From assembly GCF_001592825.1 (NCBI RefSeq), contig NZ_LTZG01000063.1, positions 1 through 64,000 on the forward strand: DNA of 64,000 bases, written 5' to 3'. The translations under genes were made by a program, and so were the position numbers. A model generated the notes under the pieces. The model saw only the letters and a program-made list of their open reading frames with translations. It was not told the origin of the DNA and did no database searches. The DNA is from Planococcus maritimus (lineage in GTDB: Bacteria; Bacillota; Bacilli; Bacillales_A; Planococcaceae). Positions 23,123-31,325 of this stretch are shown here, one piece after another (positions within the stretch are counted from its first letter, which is position 1; each line of letters begins with the position of its first letter).

Positions 23123-24253
23123 ATGAAACGCATTTGGTGGATCTCGATCAGCCTATTGCTGCTTTCGGGATGTGTCCCTTCCGGAAACGACGAAGCAGAA
23201 GTGATCAACACAGAACAAGAAGAACCGGAGACGGCCATCATCCCGAGTATGCAGCTCGATGACCAATACTACCGGACGCTCTTGCCTTATAAGCAAAGTG
23301 CGACCCGCGGAAAAATTGTCAGCCGGTTGAATTCGCGCTACGACATCAAAGAAGCAGAGCACGGCTTATTGCGCCTGTCGCAGCAGCAATTTTCACCGGA
23401 TGATTACTATTTCCAGGAAGGCCAAAAAATCACCGATGAAGAAGCAACGCTTTGGCTACAGCGTGAAAGCAAAGACAATCCGCAAGGGCTGAATCCAGAA
23501 GACGGCCGCAGCCAAGCGGAAACCGATGAAGGCGAACGTCCGCAACCGGAGCTGTTGGCGCACATCCTTGAGCAGAATTACTTAGTGAAAACAGAAGAAG
23601 ACAAGATCCGCCTTGGCGGGGTGTCTGTCGGGCTTGCGCTGAATACAGTTTATTATAATTCCTCAGACAATATTCCTTACGAGGAAAACATCCCCCAAGA
23701 TCAAATCGTTTCAGAGGGCAAGCGGATGGCAGATGAGATCGTCAAGCGCTTACGGGAGAAAGAAGGCATGGGAGATGTGCCGATCCTTGTCGCTTTATTC
23801 GCCCAGAACAGCCGCAATGCGATGACACCAGGCACTTATTTCTCTTATGGCGCTGCGCCAAAAGGCGAGACAGAAGTGGCGAACTGGAACGATCTTGATG
23901 AGTCTTATGTTGTGTTCCCGACGTCTGGAACAAACGAGCAATACCGCGATATCGACACGGCATTCCGCAACTTCAAGCAAGATGTGGAAGTGTATTTTTC
24001 AAACTTCACGAGCGTCATTGGAAAAGGTTTTTATCAAAATAGCCAATTGCAGGAGCTGAAAATCGAAATCCCAATCCAATTTTACGGTTCGGCTGAAGTG
24101 ATCGGTTTTACGCAATATGTCACAGGCTTGATTCTCGATCATTTTCCGGACGATGTCCAAATTGAAGTAAACGTGACATCAACGAACGGAGCGGAAGCAC
24201 TCATCTTGCGAAAAGCTGGGGAAGAAGAACCGGTTGTCCATATTTACGAGTAG
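23123..24253 (+). CDS. camS: CamS family lipoprotein (YerH-like sex pheromone precursor)
   Basis: 376-residue lipoprotein. The signal peptide ends in the lipobox LLSG-C with the lipidated Cys at 17. The mature part is the CamS domain (EEATLWLQRESKDNPQGLNP near 110, ALFAQNSRNAMTPGTYFSYGAA near 221), homologous to the precursor of the enterococcal pheromone cAM373 and to B. subtilis YerH. The protein's own role is unknown. In Enterococcus and Staphylococcus the cut signal peptide is further trimmed to a peptide signal. Confidence 0.9.
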   Translation: MKRIWWISISLLLLSGCVPSGNDEAEVINTEQEEPETAIIPSMQLDDQYYRTLLPYKQSATRGKIVSRLNSRYDIKEAEHGLLRLSQQQFSPDDYYFQEGQKITDEEATLWLQRESKDNPQGLNPEDGRSQAETDEGERPQPELLAHILEQNYLVKTEEDKIRLGGVSVGLALNTVYYNSSDNIPYEENIPQDQIVSEGKRMADEIVKRLREKEGMGDVPILVALFAQNSRNAMTPGTYFSYGAAPKGETEVANWNDLDESYVVFPTSGTNEQYRDIDTAFRNFKQDVEVYFSNFTSVIGKGFYQNSQLQELKIEIPIQFYGSAEVIGFTQYVTGLILDHFPDDVQIEVNVTSTNGAEALILRKAGEEEPVVHIYE

Positions 24254-24264
24254 GTCGGCAATTT

Positions 24265-24303
24265 AAGAGACAGCCAGTTGGCTGTCTCTATTCATTTTTT
24301 TAG
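24265..24303 (+). terminator. terminator after camS
   Basis: AGAGACAGCC and GGCTGTCTCT make a 10-bp stem with an AGTT loop, followed by ATTCATTTTTTT. Confidence 0.88.
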
Positions 24304-24308
24304 AAAAA

Positions 24309-24317
24309 TGGTATGAT
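24309..24317 (+). promoter_or_regulatory. extended -10 promoter of gatCAB
   Basis: TGGTATGAT, an extended -10 element, lies about 36 bases before the gatC start and just after the camS terminator. Confidence 0.55.
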
Positions 24318-24352
24318 AGACCGTATGTTTATTGAATCCGGAGGTGTAGAAA

Positions 24353-24643
24353 ATGGCGAAAATGACAAAAGAAGAAGTTATCGAAGTGGCCCACTTGGCA
24401 CGTTTAGCAATTACCGATGAAGAAGCGGTGCATTTTGCGGACCAATTGGAAGCGATCACCAATGCGATGGAATTGCTGAATGAATTGGATACGGAAAATG
24501 TAGAACCGACAACACATGTATTGCCGCTAGTCAACGTGATGCGCGAAGACAAGTCGATCGAAGGCTTGCCACGTGAAATGGTGATGAAAAACGTAAAAGA
24601 GCACGAAGGCGGACAAGTTCGCGTGCCAACGATTCTAGACTGA
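24353..24643 (+). CDS. gatC: Asp-tRNA(Asn)/Glu-tRNA(Gln) amidotransferase subunit C
   Basis: 96-residue GatC, the small clamp between GatA and GatB. The pattern [16 protein letters not shown] at 9-24, then [15 protein letters not shown] near 45-60, is typical. The GatCAB complex amidates Glu-tRNA(Gln), and in some species Asp-tRNA(Asn). ATG 24353 follows CGGAGGTG, and gatA starts 18 bases after its stop. Confidence 0.96.
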   Translation: MAKMTKEEVIEVAHLARLAITDEEAVHFADQLEAITNAMELLNELDTENVEPTTHVLPLVNVMREDKSIEGLPREMVMKNVKEHEGGQVRVPTILD

Positions 24644-24661
24644 TTGTGAGGAGGGAAACAG

Positions 24662-26131
24662 ATGAAGCTAGCTGATAAAACTGCAAAAGAATTGCAGGAA
24701 TTACTACATAGCAAGGAACTGACGATTACGGACCTGACAAAAGCGACATTCGAGCGCATGAAGGAATTGGATCCGAAAGTCGACGCTTTTTTGGCATTGA
24801 ATGAAGAGCAAGCGACAAAGCAAGCGGCAGAAATGGACCAAACGGAAGCAGGAGAGCGCGGCCCACTTTTCGGTTTGCCAATCGGAGTAAAAGATAATAT
24901 CGTCACAGAAGGGCTGGAGACGACTGCATCAAGCTTGATCCTGAAAGGCTTCAATCCCATCTACAACGCAACGGTTGTAGATAAATTGCGTGAAGCCGGC
25001 ATGATCATCGTTGGGAAATTGAACATGGATGAATTCGCCATGGGATCATCCAACGAAAACTCTTATTACAAAAATACGAAAAATCCGTGGAATTTAGAAA
25101 CAGTTCCAGGTGGATCATCAGGCGGATCGGCTGCGGCAGTTGCTGCAGGTGAAGTGCCGTTTTCACTCGGTTCCGATACGGGCGGATCGATTCGCCAACC
25201 GGCTGCTTTTTGCGGCGTCGTCGGCATGAAGCCAACATACGGCCGCGTATCGCGTTTTGGTTTGATCGCTTATGCGTCATCGTTCGACCAAATCGGACCG
25301 ATTACGCGCACGGTCAAAGACAATGCTTTGTTGTTGAACGCCATATCCGGACACGACGAAAAAGATTCCACTTCTGCAAATGTGGACGTGCCTGATTTTA
25401 CAGCTGCACTGACTGGCGATATCCAAGGGCTTCGCATTGGCGTGCCAAAAGAGTATTTCGCAGAAGGCGTCAGCGAAGCATCGAAACAAGCTGTAAAAGA
25501 CGCTTTAAAAGTATTGGAAGAAAAAGGCGCAACATGGGAAGAGATTTCCTTGCCGCATTCCAAATACGCACTTTCGACTTATTACATCTTGGCTTCATCT
25601 GAAGCATCATCGAACTTGTCCCGTTTTGACGGCATCCGCTACGGCTACCGGACGGAAAAAGCCGGCAGCCTGCTTGAGTTCTATATGAACACTCGCTCAG
25701 AAGGATTTGGCGATGAAGTGAAGCGCCGCATCATGCTCGGAACGTATGCACTGAGCTCGGGGTATTACGATGCTTATTACAAAAAAGCACAGAAAGTCCG
25801 TACATTGATCAAGCAGGATTTCGATAAGGCGTTTGAAAACTTCGATGTTATCGTTGGGCCAACCACGCCGACGCCGGCATTCAAGATCGGTGAAATCATC
25901 GATGACCCATTGACGATGTACGCTAACGATATCTTGACGATCCCTGTCAACTTGGCAGGTGTTCCAGCGATCTCAGTTCCGTGTGGATTTGAAAGTGGCT
26001 TGCCGCTCGGATTGCAGATCATCGGCAATTATTTCGATGAAGAAACCGTCTACCGTGTCGCGGATGCTTTCGAGCAGGCGACCGAGTTCCATAAAGAAAT
26101 ACCGCAAACATGGGAGGGAGCCGCACAATGA
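24662..26131 (+). CDS. gatA: Glu-tRNA(Gln) amidotransferase subunit A
   Basis: 489-residue amidase-signature subunit that frees ammonia from glutamine. The catalytic Lys is in PIGVKDNIV near 76, the two Ser in [15 protein letters not shown] near 151-165 and [18 protein letters not shown] near 167-184. ATG 24662 follows GAGGAGGG. The stop overlaps the gatB start (ATGA). Confidence 0.97.
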   Translation: MKLADKTAKELQELLHSKELTITDLTKATFERMKELDPKVDAFLALNEEQATKQAAEMDQTEAGERGPLFGLPIGVKDNIVTEGLETTASSLILKGFNPIYNATVVDKLREAGMIIVGKLNMDEFAMGSSNENSYYKNTKNPWNLETVPGGSSGGSAAAVAAGEVPFSLGSDTGGSIRQPAAFCGVVGMKPTYGRVSRFGLIAYASSFDQIGPITRTVKDNALLLNAISGHDEKDSTSANVDVPDFTAALTGDIQGLRIGVPKEYFAEGVSEASKQAVKDALKVLEEKGATWEEISLPHSKYALSTYYILASSEASSNLSRFDGIRYGYRTEKAGSLLEFYMNTRSEGFGDEVKRRIMLGTYALSSGYYDAYYKKAQKVRTLIKQDFDKAFENFDVIVGPTTPTPAFKIGEIIDDPLTMYANDILTIPVNLAGVPAISVPCGFESGLPLGLQIIGNYFDEETVYRVADAFEQATEFHKEIPQTWEGAAQ

Positions 26132-27558
26132 ATTTCGAAACGATCATCGGGCTTGAAGTCCACGTCGAACTGAAGACGGAATCCAAAATGTTCTCGCCTT
26201 CCCCGGCACATTTCGGTGCTGAACCAAATACCAACACGAATGTCATCGATCTTGGCTACCCTGGGGTCTTGCCGGTCGTCAATAAAACAGCTGTCGATTG
26301 GGCGATGAAAGCGGCACTTGCATTAAACTGCGAGATTACACGCCACACCAAATTTGACCGCAAAAACTATTTCTACCCGGATAACCCGAAAGCCTATCAA
26401 ATTTCCCAATTTGATCAGCCGATCGGCGAACACGGCTGGTTAGAAATCGAAGTAAATGGCGAGAAAAAACGCATCGGCATCACCCGTCTTCACATGGAAG
26501 AAGATGCAGGCAAGCTGACACATACCGGCAATGGCCACTCTCTTGTCGACTTTAACCGCCAAGGGACACCGTTGATCGAGATCGTTTCAGAACCGGATAT
26601 CCGCACGCCGGAAGAAGCGTATGCGTATTTGGAGAAAATCAAATCGATCATCCAATACACAGGCGTTTCCGATGTGCGCATGGAAGAAGGCTCGCTTCGC
26701 TGCGACGCCAATATCTCCTTGCGCCCATACGGCCGTGATGAATTCGGCACGAAAACCGAGCTGAAGAACTTGAACTCGTTTAACTTCGTTAAAAAAGGCT
26801 TGGAGCACGAACAGATCCGCCAAGAGCAAGTATTGCTCGCAGGCGGTATCATCGAGCAGGAAACACGCCGCTATGATGAGTCGACTGGTAAAACCTTGCT
26901 CATGCGCATCAAAGAAGGTTCGGATGATTACCGTTACTTCCCAGAACCGGACCTGGTCGATATCGTCATCGACGACGCCTGGCTCGAGCGCGTGCGCGCA
27001 GAAATTCCGGAACTTCCGGACGCCCGCAAAGCCCGCTACGTCTCAGAACTTGGCTTGTCGTCATATGACGCTATGGTATTGACTTTGCAGAAGCCGATTT
27101 CCGATTTCTTCGAAGCGACGGTGAAAGCCGGGGCTGACGCGAAATTGACATCCAACTGGATGATGGGTGAAGTGTCCGCATATCTCAACGCCCAGAACAA
27201 AGAGCTCGAAGAAACGGAACTAACACCAGAAGGGCTTGCCGGCATGATCAAATTAATCGGCGAAGGCACGATTTCCTCGAAGATCGCTAAGAAAGTCTTC
27301 AAGGAATTGATCGAAAAAGGTGGAGACCCGAACAAGATCGTCAAAGCGCAAGGCTTGGTACAGATCTCGGACGAAAACGTATTGCTTGAATACGTTACCA
27401 ATACATTGGACGCCAACCCGCAGTCGATCGAAGATTACAAGAACGGGAAAGATCGCGCAATCGGCTTCCTCGTTGGGCAAATCATGAAAGCGACAAAAGG
27501 ACAGGCCAACCCGCCGCTCTTGAACAAAATCCTCCTAGAGGAAATCGCGAAACGTTAA
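26128..27558 (+). CDS. gatB: Asp/Glu-tRNA amidotransferase subunit B
   Basis: 476-residue kinase and transferase subunit that activates the misacylated t[22 protein letters not shown] at about 7-25 and [19 protein letters not shown] near 78-96 are the family signatures, and the C-terminal YqeY-like tail is present. The frame opens six codons earlier, but ATG 26128 with GGGAGGG is the normal start and overlaps the gatA stop. Confidence 0.97.
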   Translation: MNFETIIGLEVHVELKTESKMFSPSPAHFGAEPNTNTNVIDLGYPGVLPVVNKTAVDWAMKAALALNCEITRHTKFDRKNYFYPDNPKAYQISQFDQPIGEHGWLEIEVNGEKKRIGITRLHMEEDAGKLTHTGNGHSLVDFNRQGTPLIEIVSEPDIRTPEEAYAYLEKIKSIIQYTGVSDVRMEEGSLRCDANISLRPYGRDEFGTKTELKNLNSFNFVKKGLEHEQIRQEQVLLAGGIIEQETRRYDESTGKTLLMRIKEGSDDYRYFPEPDLVDIVIDDAWLERVRAEIPELPDARKARYVSELGLSSYDAMVLTLQKPISDFFEATVKAGADAKLTSNWMMGEVSAYLNAQNKELEETELTPEGLAGMIKLIGEGTISSKIAKKVFKELIEKGGDPNKIVKAQGLVQISDENVLLEYVTNTLDANPQSIEDYKNGKDRAIGFLVGQIMKATKGQANPPLLNKILLEEIAKR

Positions 27559-27562
27559 TCAG

Positions 27563-27596
27563 AAAAAGGATGGCTCACTCAGCCATCCTTTTTTTG
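27563..27596 (+). terminator. terminator after gatB
   Basis: AAAGGATGGCT pairs with AGCCATCCTTT around a CACTC-type loop, followed by a T run. Confidence 0.93.
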
Positions 27597-27664
27597 TGTG
27601 GATTATTTTAGTGAATGCGATTCAAAAGCTAAATCTGGTAGTCGAAATGTTATTTCCTTGAGAT

Positions 27665-27845
27665 TCCGCTCCAAGGGGCACGCTTGAGGCCTGCAGGATG
27701 CAGGTCATGCAGCTGATGCGACAGGACGTCGCGTTTTCAGCTGCCCGAATAAGGGGCGGGTGTTGAGCCAAGGTGGCAAAGGGCGCGCCACCATTGTCTC
27801 GCCAGCCCGCGCGGTCCCTCAGGCGTCGGCCCCTTTCCGCTTCAT
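27665..27845. repeat. GC-rich multi-hairpin element (structured RNA or palindromic repeat)
   Basis: About 180 bases closed by a long-range stem: AAGGGGC (27673-27679) with GCCCCTT (27829-27835), extended inward by CGC/GCG and TTGAGG/CCTCAG. Inside are at least four local hairpins: CCTGCA/TGCAGG (27690-27704), GCAGCTG/CAGCTGC (27709-27744) containing GCGAC/GTCGC, CCCG/CGGG, and GGTGGC/GCCACC near 27771-27792. The GC content is far above the flanks. Both ends carry a TCCGCT motif. It resembles dispersed palindromic repeats of Bacillales but could be a structured RNA. No ribosome site supports the reverse-strand open frame over it. Confidence 0.6.
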
Positions 27846-27934
27846 CTCTAAGTATAATGGGGAAATAAAATTCAACTGTCACTGAAATTAGTATAAATAG
27901 TTTTAGACAGCTTTGTAATTGCGTAAAGAATAGC

Positions 27935-28930
27935 TAGTGAACCATCTTTTCCACTATCAACTCTAGCTAGGCACCTTCACCACCGAACGAATATAAAAAA
28001 AGACGCATCCTCGCATGCAACATCCAATGAAATCGAAAAGCCGAACCGCGCCCAAGGGCGAGCCGAAGCCATAAGACGAGTGTCCTTCTCGGCTCATGGC
28101 GAAAGGCCAGCCCCAAGCGGAAGGCGGCTGCTTGAAGATGAAACAATCAATGGACCATTCATTTAACTATCAAGTCTAGCTAAACGTCTATACCAGCGAA
28201 TGAAGACACTCAACAGTGACGCATCTTCGCGCGAAACATCCAATAAAATCGAAAAGCCGAACCGCGCCCAAGGGCGAGCCGAAGCCATAAGACGAGTGTC
28301 CTTCTCGGCTCATGGCGAAAGGCCAGCCCCAAGCGGAAGGCGACTGCTTCACGATGAAATAATTAACGAACGATTCATCTCGCTATCAAGTCAAACTAAG
28401 CGTTGATACCAGCGGATGAACACAATCAACAGCGATACTTGCTAGCACGCAATACCCAATGAAATCCAAAAGCCGAACCGCGCCCAAGGGCGAGCCGATG
28501 CAATAAGACAAGTGTTCTTCTTGGCTTATTGCAAGAGGCCAGCCCCAAGCGGAAGGCGACTGCTTGAAGATGAAATAATTAACGAACGATTCATCTCGCT
28601 ATCAAGTCAAACTAAGCGTTGATACCAGCGGATGAACACAATCAACAGCGATACTTGCTCACACACAACATTCAATAAAATCTAAAGCCGAACCGCGCAT
28701 ATGGGCGAGCCGAAGCAATGAGACGAGCGTCCTTCTCGGCTCATTGTGGGAGGCCAGCCCCAAGCGAGAGGCGGCTCCTTCATTATGAAATAATCAATGC
28801 ACGATTCATCTCACTATAAAAGTCCAGCTAAGTGTTCTTCTTGCCTCATTGCGAAAGATAAGCCCCAAGAGAAAGGCGACTATCTCGTGATAAAATGTAC
28901 GATGAATTATCCATTTCGCTCTCACGTCTA
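27935..28930. repeat. tandem array of ~216-bp repeats with a conserved hairpin core
   Basis: The core beginning CCGAACCGCG starts at 28041, 28257, 28473 and 28688, so the period is 216, 216 and 215. A degenerate, internally deleted fifth copy covers about 28829-28930, and a linker-only part precedes copy 1 from about 27935. Copies 1 and 2 are identical over about 95 bases of core. The linkers after copies 2 and 3 share 91 identical bases (28353-28443 and 28569-28659). Each core holds CGCCC-AA-GGGCG (changed in copy 4) and a 13-bp hairpin at 28068-28100, 28284-28316, 28500-28532 and 28715-28747. No supported coding frame lies inside. The remainder up to 29000 shows nothing else. Confidence 0.85.
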
Positions 28931-29005
28931 ATTGACTGCTCTGCATGACAAAATAGTAACCGACTGCGAAATGTAGACTTAATTGGAACAATTCCACAGC
29001 TTTTT

Positions 29006-29031
29006 GCTTAAAAGTTTGCCGCAAAGGGAAA
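29006..29031 (+). promoter_or_regulatory. possible sigma-B promoter of the thioredoxin-like gene
   Basis: GCTTAA (29006-29011), a 14-base spacer and GGGAAA (29026-29031) resemble the sigma-B consensus GTTTAA-N14-GGGAAA, with one change in the -35. The coding start is 38 bases downstream. A sigma-A-like pair, TTGACT (28932) and TAGTAA (28954), is also present. Confidence 0.5.
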
Positions 29032-29068
29032 AGAACAGGTAAACTGTTGGGTAAGGAGACGTGATAGA

Positions 29069-29626
29069 ATGATGACGGAACTGGAATATTTTGAGCACGC
29101 CATCACGCTGGAGAAATACATGGCGCAAATGGAGTCGAACCAAGAAAAAACTTACACAATCTACGAGAAATTCGAACTGCCGGACGATGCGGAATTTATC
29201 GATAAGTTGAAACAGCAGCGAGTGAACATCTTGGCGATTACCGAAGACTGGTGCGGCGATGCGATGATGGTCAACCCGATTTTGAGAAAATTGGCAGAAG
29301 CGGGGGATCTCGAAGTGCGCTGTGTTTACCGCGATGACAACCCAGAACTCATGGAGCGCTATTTGACGAATGGCGGCAAGTCGATTCCGAAATACATCTT
29401 CCTGTCCGGAAGTGGGGAAGTAATGGGCTCGTGGGGGCCACGTTCACCAAAAGTCCAACAGATGGTCGATGAGAAGAAAACAAAACTGCCGGAAAAAGAA
29501 AATCCTCAATACGAATTGCATTGGAAAACGATTGTCGGAGAGATATCGGATCGTTTCACGTCTGATCCGGATCTCTGGCAAGATACGTATGAAGACATTC
29601 GCAAAAGCTTGCAAGAAATCTTGTAA
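29069..29626 (+). CDS. thioredoxin family protein (Thioredoxin_9-like)
   Basis: 185 residues with a thioredoxin-like fold. The active-site position reads ITEDWCGDAMM near 56-66, so the motif is WCGD with one Cys in place of CxxC. SIPKYIFLSGSGEVMGSWGPRSP near 110-132 contains the cis-proline loop. It is probably cytoplasmic, with no signal peptide. A single-Cys enzyme may use a monothiol mechanism, but substrate and partner are unknown. ATG 29069 follows TAAGGAGA. It sits between the repeat array and dgkB, a place where B. subtilis has different genes. Confidence 0.78.
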   Translation: MMTELEYFEHAITLEKYMAQMESNQEKTYTIYEKFELPDDAEFIDKLKQQRVNILAITEDWCGDAMMVNPILRKLAEAGDLEVRCVYRDDNPELMERYLTNGGKSIPKYIFLSGSGEVMGSWGPRSPKVQQMVDEKKTKLPEKENPQYELHWKTIVGEISDRFTSDPDLWQDTYEDIRKSLQEIL

Positions 29627-29642
29627 TACCATACAGACAGCC

Positions 29643-29680
29643 GGCTGCAGAATGTCCCGTTCGCGGGAACTTTCTGCAGC
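29643..29680 (+). terminator. hairpin after the thioredoxin-like gene
   Basis: GGCTGCAGAA and TTCTGCAGCC form a 10-bp stem with an inner CCCG/CGGG. The T run comes about 14 bases later, so termination is likely but not certain. Confidence 0.55.
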
Positions 29681-29727
29681 CCTGTCATGTCCTGTTTTTA
29701 GAGAATGGTCCAGAAAGGCTGAATCCG

Positions 29728-30642
29728 ATGAAACGAGCACGCATAATTTATAACCCAACATCCGGCAGGGAATTGTTCCGCCGCCACCTTCCGGAAGTAT
29801 TGCAAAAGATGGAAATCGCAGGATACGAAACCTCTTGCCATGCAACAACATGTGAAGGGGACGCAGTCAAGGCGGCAGAATATGCCGTCGAGCATAAATT
29901 TGATTTGGTAGTGGCAGTTGGCGGAGACGGGACACTTAATGAAGTGGTTTCAGGAATTGCCAAATATCCGGAACGCCCGAAAGTGGGCTTGATTCCAATG
30001 GGCACAACTAACGACTTCGCGCGCGCCGTACGCATACCGCGCGACATCAACCGCGCCGTTGACATCATTATCAAAGGTGAGTCGATCCCTGTCGATATCG
30101 GAGTGATGAACGATGACCGTTATTTCGTCAATATTGCCGGAGGCGGCCGTCTAACGGAGCTAACTTATGAAGTTCCGAGCAAACTCAAGACGGTACTTGG
30201 CCAGTTGGCCTATTACTTAAAGGGCATCGAGATGATTCCGTCGATTCGTTCTTCACGCGTCCGCATTGAATACGATGGGCAAGTGTTCGACGACAAAGCG
30301 ATGATGTTCTTGATTGGCTTGACCAATTCCGTCGGCGGTTTTGAAAAGCTAGCGCCGGACGCGAGCATCAATGATGGCAAATTTACTTTGCTTATTCTGA
30401 AAGAGTTGAATATGGCAGAGTTTATCCGCGTGGCTTCCCTAGCGCTTCGCGGGGAACATTTATCCGACCCTCATGTCTTATATGTGAAGGCAAGCAAGAT
30501 TTCAGTGACATCCAATGAACGCGTCTTGCTCAACTTGGACGGCGAGTTTGGCGGTATTTTGCCGGCTACTTTCGAGAACTTGGAGCGCCATATTGAAATG
30601 TTCGTACCGCTGGAATACATCAAAGAAAAAGACCGCAAATAA
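29728..30642 (+). CDS. dgkB: diacylglycerol kinase DgkB
   Basis: 304 residues, DagK/YegS lipid kinase family. It phosphorylates diacylglycerol to return it to phospholipid synthesis, notably after lipoteichoic acid assembly. IYNPTSGRELFRRHLP at about 7-22, VAVGGDGTLNEVVSGI near 63-78 (nucleotide loop) and LIPMGTTNDFARAVRIPRD near 90-108 are family motifs. GatB-DgkB-RlmCD is the order in B. subtilis, here interrupted by inserted genes. Confidence 0.92.
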   Translation: MKRARIIYNPTSGRELFRRHLPEVLQKMEIAGYETSCHATTCEGDAVKAAEYAVEHKFDLVVAVGGDGTLNEVVSGIAKYPERPKVGLIPMGTTNDFARAVRIPRDINRAVDIIIKGESIPVDIGVMNDDRYFVNIAGGGRLTELTYEVPSKLKTVLGQLAYYLKGIEMIPSIRSSRVRIEYDGQVFDDKAMMFLIGLTNSVGGFEKLAPDASINDGKFTLLILKELNMAEFIRVASLALRGEHLSDPHVLYVKASKISVTSNERVLLNLDGEFGGILPATFENLERHIEMFVPLEYIKEKDRK

Positions 30643-30644
30643 AA

Positions 30645-30687
30645 AACGATCCGCTCAACCCGGTGTGGGGGAGCGAATCGTTTTTTT
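30645..30687 (+). terminator. terminator after dgkB
   Basis: AACGAT-C-CGCTC pairs with GAGCG-A-ATCGTT, followed by seven T. It also lies just past the stop of the opposing NUDIX gene. Confidence 0.9.
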
Positions 30688-30691
30688 AAGC

Positions 30692-31126
30692 TTAATATTC
30701 CAGCAATTCGATGGCTTCGTCTTGGTCTGCCGCAAGCTTCGGGAGGTCTTCAATTGGTTCCCAGCGATACTGGACGACTAGCCCATTGTCGCGGCCTTTG
30801 CTTTTGATCGTATGTTCAAATTCGTCAATTTTTTCGCCAGTGTATTCAAAATGGAAGATGTTGCGCTCGTACGCTTTTTCTTTATGTGCCGGGTAGTAAT
30901 TGTATTTGTGGATTTTCCCGACGAATTCGAGCACATTGCGCGGCAAGCCGGTTTCTTCTTTCACTTCACGGTACAGGGCATCAATCAACAATTCGCCATC
31001 GCCGATCGTTCCGCCTGGCACCTGCAGTCCGACTTCAGGTTCGCCTTTGTACTCGAATACGAGCAATTCTTTGTTGTTTTCTTCGCCTCTGGTGATATAG
31101 GCAAATACCTTTCTGCTTGTTTCCAT
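30692..31126 (-). CDS. NUDIX hydrolase
   Basis: 144 residues. The full Nudix box G-x5-E-x7-REVKEETGL is seen from GTIGDGE to about residue 64. The family cleaves nucleoside diphosphates linked to another group, and the substrate here cannot be told. The frame also offers an ATG at 31135, but that codon overlaps the ribosome site AAAAGGATG. The ATG at 31126 (METSRKVFAYI) has correct spacing. It runs opposite to dgkB and cydA. Confidence 0.87.
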   Translation of the reverse strand: METSRKVFAYITRGEENNKELLVFEYKGEPEVGLQVPGGTIGDGELLIDALYREVKEETGLPRNVLEFVGKIHKYNYYPAHKEKAYERNIFHFEYTGEKIDEFEHTIKSKGRDNGLVVQYRWEPIEDLPKLAADQDEAIELLEY

Positions 31127-31155
31127 ATGAATCATCCTTTTCTTTTGTTCATTAT

Positions 31156-31184
31156 AGAATACTAAAAATTCAGCAAAATTTCAA
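31156..31184 (-). promoter_or_regulatory. probable sigma-A promoter of the NUDIX gene
   Basis: Read on the minus strand: TTGAAA (31184-31179), a 17-base spacer and TATTCT (31161-31156), 30 bases upstream of the start. Confidence 0.5.
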
Positions 31185-31325
31185 TGCTTATGTGTTCGTT
31201 TTGTCACAGCTTATTCAAACATCGGGCGGAATCGAATGCCTCGCAGAAGTTTATAGGGGGGGCTTTGAGGTACAATAAAACATATAACGGGTTGAGTTTT
31301 AGCCCATGTAAAGGGGACGAGAATT

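Noticed and set aside
27659-27850. The GC-rich element as an insertion sequence remnant
   Set aside because: No transposase fragment, and the ends are not clear terminal inverted repeats with target duplication.
27622-27882. Reverse-strand 86-codon open frame over the folded GC-rich element
   Set aside because: Its composition follows the hairpins, it has no ribosome site and no recognisable protein pattern.
28200-28406. Open frame of 68 codons on the plus strand in the repeat array
   Set aside because: No ribosome site, it spans repeat and linker, and the frame is not kept in the other copies.
27935-28930. The tandem array as a CRISPR array
   Set aside because: The unit is 216 bases and the linkers are themselves conserved between copies, unlike unique CRISPR spacers. 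No cas gene lies in the window.
30812-31165. 117-codon plus-strand frame opposite the NUDIX gene
   Set aside because: The complementary strand carries the complete Nudix box, so the plus frame is a shadow.
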